Below are positions 60,545-64,000 of a stretch of 64,000 nucleotides of DNA, one piece after another. The DNA is from Dermatemys mawii (Eukaryota > Chordata > Testudines > Dermatemydidae), in assembly GCA_007922305.1 (NCBI GenBank), contig ML677364.1, positions 15,080,606 to 15,144,605 on the forward strand, written 5' to 3'. Made by a program: the position numbers and the translations under genes. Below the pieces are notes generated by a model. The model searched no databases. It had not been told where the DNA came from and saw only the letters and a list, made by a program, of their open reading frames with translations. Numbering within the stretch: the stretch's first letter is position 1; every line of letters starts with the position of its first letter.

Positions 60545-61300
60545 CACTAAGGTCCACCTGTTTACCATCATCTTTGATGCAATCCATCTATTGCTTCTTT
60601 GGCTATCCTTGGGGTCTCTTTTCTACCTCCCTTTCCTGCCATGCTATCTTCACTAGCTCCCTTTCATTCATCCTCTGCATGTGTCCAAATTAGCAAAGTT
60701 TGTGCTTCATGCATTTTGTTGCCCATATCATGGACTTTGATTTCCATCTGAATATGTTCGCTTTGAAATCTGTGTAACTGCTCCTGTGGTGTGAATACAT
60801 CTCCTCTCAAACACCTGTAGGCATTGATCCTGTCATCTCTTTATTTCCCATGTTTCTGCAACACACATAATTGCGGGGGGTGCACCATTGTTCTATGAAG
60901 TTTGGCTCTTAGTCTCAGTGGCATATGCTTATCATATGCTACTTCTGGGAGGTCATTCCACGCTGTTCCAGCACTCCCCAATCTAGACTGTATCTCATGT
61001 TCAAGTTCAACATCTTCCATGACCCAGCTGCCAAGCTACTACAACTGGTCAGTCTAGTTTAATCTCACTCCATTAATCTCTCTCAATGTCCAGTTTCTCT
61101 GTGGCACCTCTACTGACGCCCATGACCTCAGTTTTAGTCATGCTCATTTACATCTGTGCCATCCTCTCTGTTCATATATCAATGGCTTAGTATTTCCTCT
61201 AGGTCTTCTTTTGGGGATGCCTTTATTGCTAGCGGTGTACAATGTGTCACCAGCCTCTATTTCACACACATTGCTGATTAATGGTTTTAGCTAACTGTCC
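60545..61300 (-). mobile_element. RTE-like LINE ORF2 C-terminus, antisense, decayed
   Basis: On the minus strand the segment 60600-60720 reads F-G-H-M-Q-R-M-N-E-R-E-L-V-K-I-A-W-Q, the F-G-H-x2-R-M pattern at the end of endonuclease/RT-type LINEs of the RTE/R4 kind. Upstream, 60770-60910 gives R-A-K-L-H-R-T-M-V-H-P, like the RLK.K.YRT.VRP region that precedes it, and 61060-61150 has M-T-K-T-E-V-M-G-V-S. Many stops interrupt it. No 3' tail was assigned. Confidence 0.6.
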
Positions 61301-62407
61301 GGCATGGAAACATTCTCCACACAGTAAGACACAACAAATGGATGTTTAACACCTATTTGCATTCAGCATCTGTGCTCTGTGATGCTTTTTTGCTCTGCAA
61401 CAATTTGTTTTCAATAAAAATGATGGGTTGCTGAGATTGTATTCAGATCATCACATTGCACTGTTCTTCCTCTTTTGTTGCTGTTAGAAAAAGCCACTCA
61501 CAGGACCCACATGCCAACTAGCACTGGCAGCTGGCTGTATGGCAGATCCCTAAGGCTGCAGCTGTGTGACTGCTCCTGGACTTACATGGGCTGTATCACA
61601 TAGATGGGATGCAAATTATTTGTCTGAGCTGTCTGGCCTTGCAAAAGCCTCCAGCTCCATTCTTTTCTTCGCCTGATCAAAAATATATGCAATTTTATGT
61701 TGTCGAAACTGCAACCCCAGGTAAATTGTTCTTGAAATGTGTGAGCATTGTAGGCCAAAAGGGTTGTTTAATTTTAACTGTATCATTCCGCATGCATAAA
61801 TTCAGTTAATTAATTCAGTTAATAAGTAACGTTAAATATTCTCAGTGAGGTACTAGATTAAGGATGCAAACTTTCCTTGAATACAACCAATCTATTCTCT
61901 CCTTGTTCTATGTGTATAGAAACTTGGTGGTGATAGGGATCCTGTGTGAAGATCAAAGCAGAAATATTAATTCATACAGGATTCAGTTCTGTTTTTAAAA
62001 TAAAGTTCTCAATGTTCTTAGGCTAAATTGATTGAATTTATGTGGCGCAAAGTACCACTTAATGTGAGCACCGGTGGTAGAATATGGCTCTAGGTTTCTA
62101 AAAGAGAACAAAGGTTATATCCTGGAAAGGTTATATCAAAAATTGGGGTTAGCGGCTTGCAGACTGTTTTAATAAAGCATAAATCCAGTGTCTTTATTAA
62201 GACCCTGGTTTTTAGTGTCTAGCAAAGTTAAGAATTTAAGCTCCCAGCCCCATCTTTTGAAAGCATTGTGCAGATTTCCTTTGAGGATGAGGACTGAGTG
62301 ATTGCTTTGTGAAAAGTGTTCACCCACAGGTTACAGGGTGTTTCTGTCTTTTTATAATTTTTCCTGTGTGTGTTTGTTTGAGTGTGTAGTGATTGTCTGG
62401 ATGTAGT

Positions 62408-62495
62408 CCACACATTTGTTTACATATGACTCCTGGCACAGCAATTTAAATTATGCCCTCCAACCCCTCTGCACAAATTATTGTTCTTAGGACCC
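62408..62495. repeat. Dispersed repeat, copy 2
   Basis: Partner of 60254-60340 ('cacatttgtttacatatgac', 'ctgcacaaattattgttc'). Confidence 0.7.
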
Positions 62496-62504
62496 TGTGA
62501 GGGA

Positions 62505-62645
62505 GGAGGATTCCAGAGCTCAGACTTCAGCCCAAGTCCGAACATGTACAGTGAAATTAAACAGCCCCTTAGCCTGAACCTTGTGAGCACCAGTCGGCTG
62601 GCGGAGGCCAGACACGATTTTTAATTGCAGTGTAGACATACCCCA
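62505..62645. mobile_element. Half of a fold-back MITE
   Basis: 'attaaacagccccttagcct', 'accagtcggctggcggaggc' and 'tgcagtgtagacatacccc' match the right half of the element at 18990-19205. The left half is largely missing. Confidence 0.6.
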
Positions 62646-62654
62646 TGTACATTG

Positions 62655-62735
62655 GAAGCTTGCCTCCCTCACCAACAGAAGTTGGTCCAATAACAATATT
62701 ACCTCATCCATCTTGTCTCTCTTGGATGTAGAAGA
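62655..62735 (-). repeat. Dispersed repeat ('gaagttggtccaataa'), antisense
   Basis: 'accaacagaagttggtccaa' then 'tacctcatccatcttgtctc' is the reverse complement of 18752-18800. Confidence 0.6.
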
Positions 62736-62948
62736 GTCAGCACCAGGTAGATCACAGTGACAAAAGATATTGGAGCCAGTGATGAAATTAGCCCTTTATC
62801 ACAAACAAAATACTCCTTCCCTCCTTTAAAAAATTTGGAGTACTTGTGGCACCTTAGAGACCAACAAATTTATTTGGGCATAAGCTTTCGTGGGCTACAG
62901 TCCATTTCATCAGATGCATAGAATGGAACATACGGTAGGGATATATAT

Positions 62949-63549
62949 TGTGACAAAGTTCCGAGTCTGTATTTGTGGGTTCTGCACTTCCTGGCAGATT
63001 TAGGGGCCTCAGAAACTCATCTAGGCCCAGAGTGACCTCCCTTTCTCAGTAACTAATTAAGGGAGGCAGAAAAGGGGGGAGCCCGGGCCCTCCCTCTACT
63101 CCGGACTCCAGCCCAGGGACCCTAATAGTATCAGCTAAGATGGCTGACCTTTTATCCACAAAACACAATACAATTCCCTGGGCTACTTCCCCACAGCAGT
63201 CCCCACTTCTTCAAACTCCACTTCACCCTTACCTCAGGGCCTCCTTCCTTGCGTACGATATGTTGTCCGCCACTCAGTCTCACCAACAGCTTAACTTCCT
63301 TCCACAGCTCCTAACACCCACAGCCCACCTGACTAACTGGTTTCAGCCAGTCCCTGATTGGCTTCAGATGTCCCAATCAGGCTAGCTGTTTTTACTCCTT
63401 TCTAGAAGGTTTTAATTGGCCCCAGGTGTCTTGATTGGCCTGGAATAGCCTTTGTTTGGCTATCCAGGGAACAGGGACCTGCACATCCTGAGACTAATAT
63501 ACCTGCCTTCCAGCACTCTTTTATATCCTTCTGGTCTGACTCCGTCACA
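62949..63549. mobile_element. LTR-like insertion, 601 bases, TG...CA ends
   Basis: It starts 'tgtgacaaagttccgag' and ends 'tctgactccgtcaca', so the ends are TG...CA, and the outer 'tgtgac/gtcaca' plus some inner bases are inverted repeats. It lies between identical 'atatatat' flanks, which cannot be read as a target duplication with confidence because the host is (AT)n. The composition is CT-rich with no coding potential. I favour a solo LTR; a non-autonomous DNA element is the alternative. Confidence 0.55.
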
Positions 63550-63650
63550 ATATATATATAGTGTGTGTGTGTGTGTGTGTGTATGTATGTGTGTGTGTGT
63601 ATGTGTATATATATATATATATATAAAATATGTATGTATGTATACAGAGA
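63550..63650. repeat. (AT)n (GT)n microsatellite
   Basis: Alternating 'gtgtgtgtgtgtgtgtgtgt', 'gtatgtatgtgtgtg' and 'atatatatatatatat'. The core of the fold-back element above. Confidence 0.95.
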
Positions 63651-64000
63651 ACGTGAAAAAGTCAAAGTTGCCATACCATTCTATGCATCTGATGAAGCGG
63701 GTTCTAGCCCATGAAAGCTTATCCCCAAATAAATTTGTTAGACTCTAAGGTGCCACAAGTACTCCTCGTTCTTTTTGCAGATATAGACTAACACGGCTGC
63801 TACTCTGAAACCTTCCCTCCATTGACAGCATCAAGAAAAAGGGATTGTTCCAAATTTGACAAAGGGGCTATCCAAAGACCTAACTGTGCCCAGGCTCTGC
63901 TTAACTCACTGCTTATTTTCCTAAGGCTTTAGAGAATAGCTGCTAAAAAAGGAGCTAAATGCTATATATTTTTCATCCCTTTCCCATCACATCTTCCCAG

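Larger units (their letters stand above)
62830..63815. mobile_element. Fold-back element with microsatellite core, split by an LTR-like insertion
   Basis: The left arm 62830-62940 ('gagtacttgtggcacctta', 'cataagctttcgtgggctac', 'tcatcagatgcatagaatgg') and the right arm 63677-63775 (the same in reverse: 'ccattctatgcatctgatga', 'cccatgaaagctta', 'gtgccacaagtactcctc') are reverse complements. The outer tail 'actaacacggctgctactct' on the right has no left partner. The core is (AT)n/(GT)n. An element at 62949-63549 is inserted in the core. Confidence 0.8.
37945..64000 (+). other. DHRSX: DHRSX intron 3 (5' part), repeat-dense, contains assembly gap
   Basis: The sequence after the second visible exon continues to the window end without a recognisable next DHRSX exon, so this is inferred to be a large intron of at least 26 kb. 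It carries most of the mobile elements listed below. The stretches 38000-39600, 41390-42860, 44760-47200, 52000-53240, 54240-54590, 58240-60250 and 61350-62400 contain nothing I can assign. Another gene inside the interval cannot be excluded, but none was recognised. Confidence 0.65.

Noticed and set aside
1..64000. CRISPR arrays, operons, ribosome binding sites, prokaryotic features
   Set aside because: The window is vertebrate nuclear DNA with spliced exons and CR1/SINE repeats; no regularly spaced identical repeats were seen.

Overview
The window looks like a piece of a vertebrate (amniote) nuclear genome, most probably a turtle. It is AT-rich and almost entirely non-coding. Its repeats are CR1 LINEs of several subfamilies, MIR-like tRNA-derived SINEs, many short fold-back DNA elements and hAT elements, decayed Gypsy/LTR pieces and microsatellites. 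I recognise several of these repeats as common in turtle genomes from memory; the species is not determined. There is one assembly gap of 400 N at 39695-40094.

The only host gene I can support is DHRSX, on the + strand. Two coding exons are visible. One is at 25523-25630 (Rossmann-fold TGxxxGIG motif) and one at 37876-37944 (the Asn-Asp cofactor-loop region followed by a charged helix). They are joined by a 12,245-base intron. The window begins inside the preceding intron (at least 25.5 kb) and ends inside the following one (at least 26 kb). No CpG-island promoter, first exon or later exon was found. Both exons are flanked by phase-1 introns and are multiples of three, so skipping either would keep the frame.

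Layout. 1-25522: intron with MIR-like SINEs, fold-back elements, an L2-like LINE tail, a pair of perfect tandem hairpins (4721-4803) and a 1.7 kb sense CR1 (23095-24811). 25631-37875: intron with an antisense Gypsy retrotransposon remnant (about 28.15-31.27 kb), a SINE interrupted by two hAT-type elements (31.79-32.55 kb), and a MITE that is the reverse-orientation partner of one at 15.25 kb. 37945-64000: intron with an inverted repeat bracketing the gap, four clear CR1 copies plus three weaker fragments, an LTR-like block (about 44.0-44.76 kb), a 1,590-base hAT transposon with a broken transposase (47208-48797), three small hAT elements with 8-bp target duplications or near-duplications, a DIRS-like fragment, an antisense RTE-like LINE (60.5-61.3 kb), and a fold-back element split by a TG...CA LTR-like insertion (62.83-63.82 kb).

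No new gene system is apparent. The most unusual things are structural: the tandem perfect hairpins, the two fold-back elements with microsatellite cores, the nested insertions that give a relative chronology, and inverted repeats flanking an in-frame exon. All family assignments come from reading the sequence, not from database searches.
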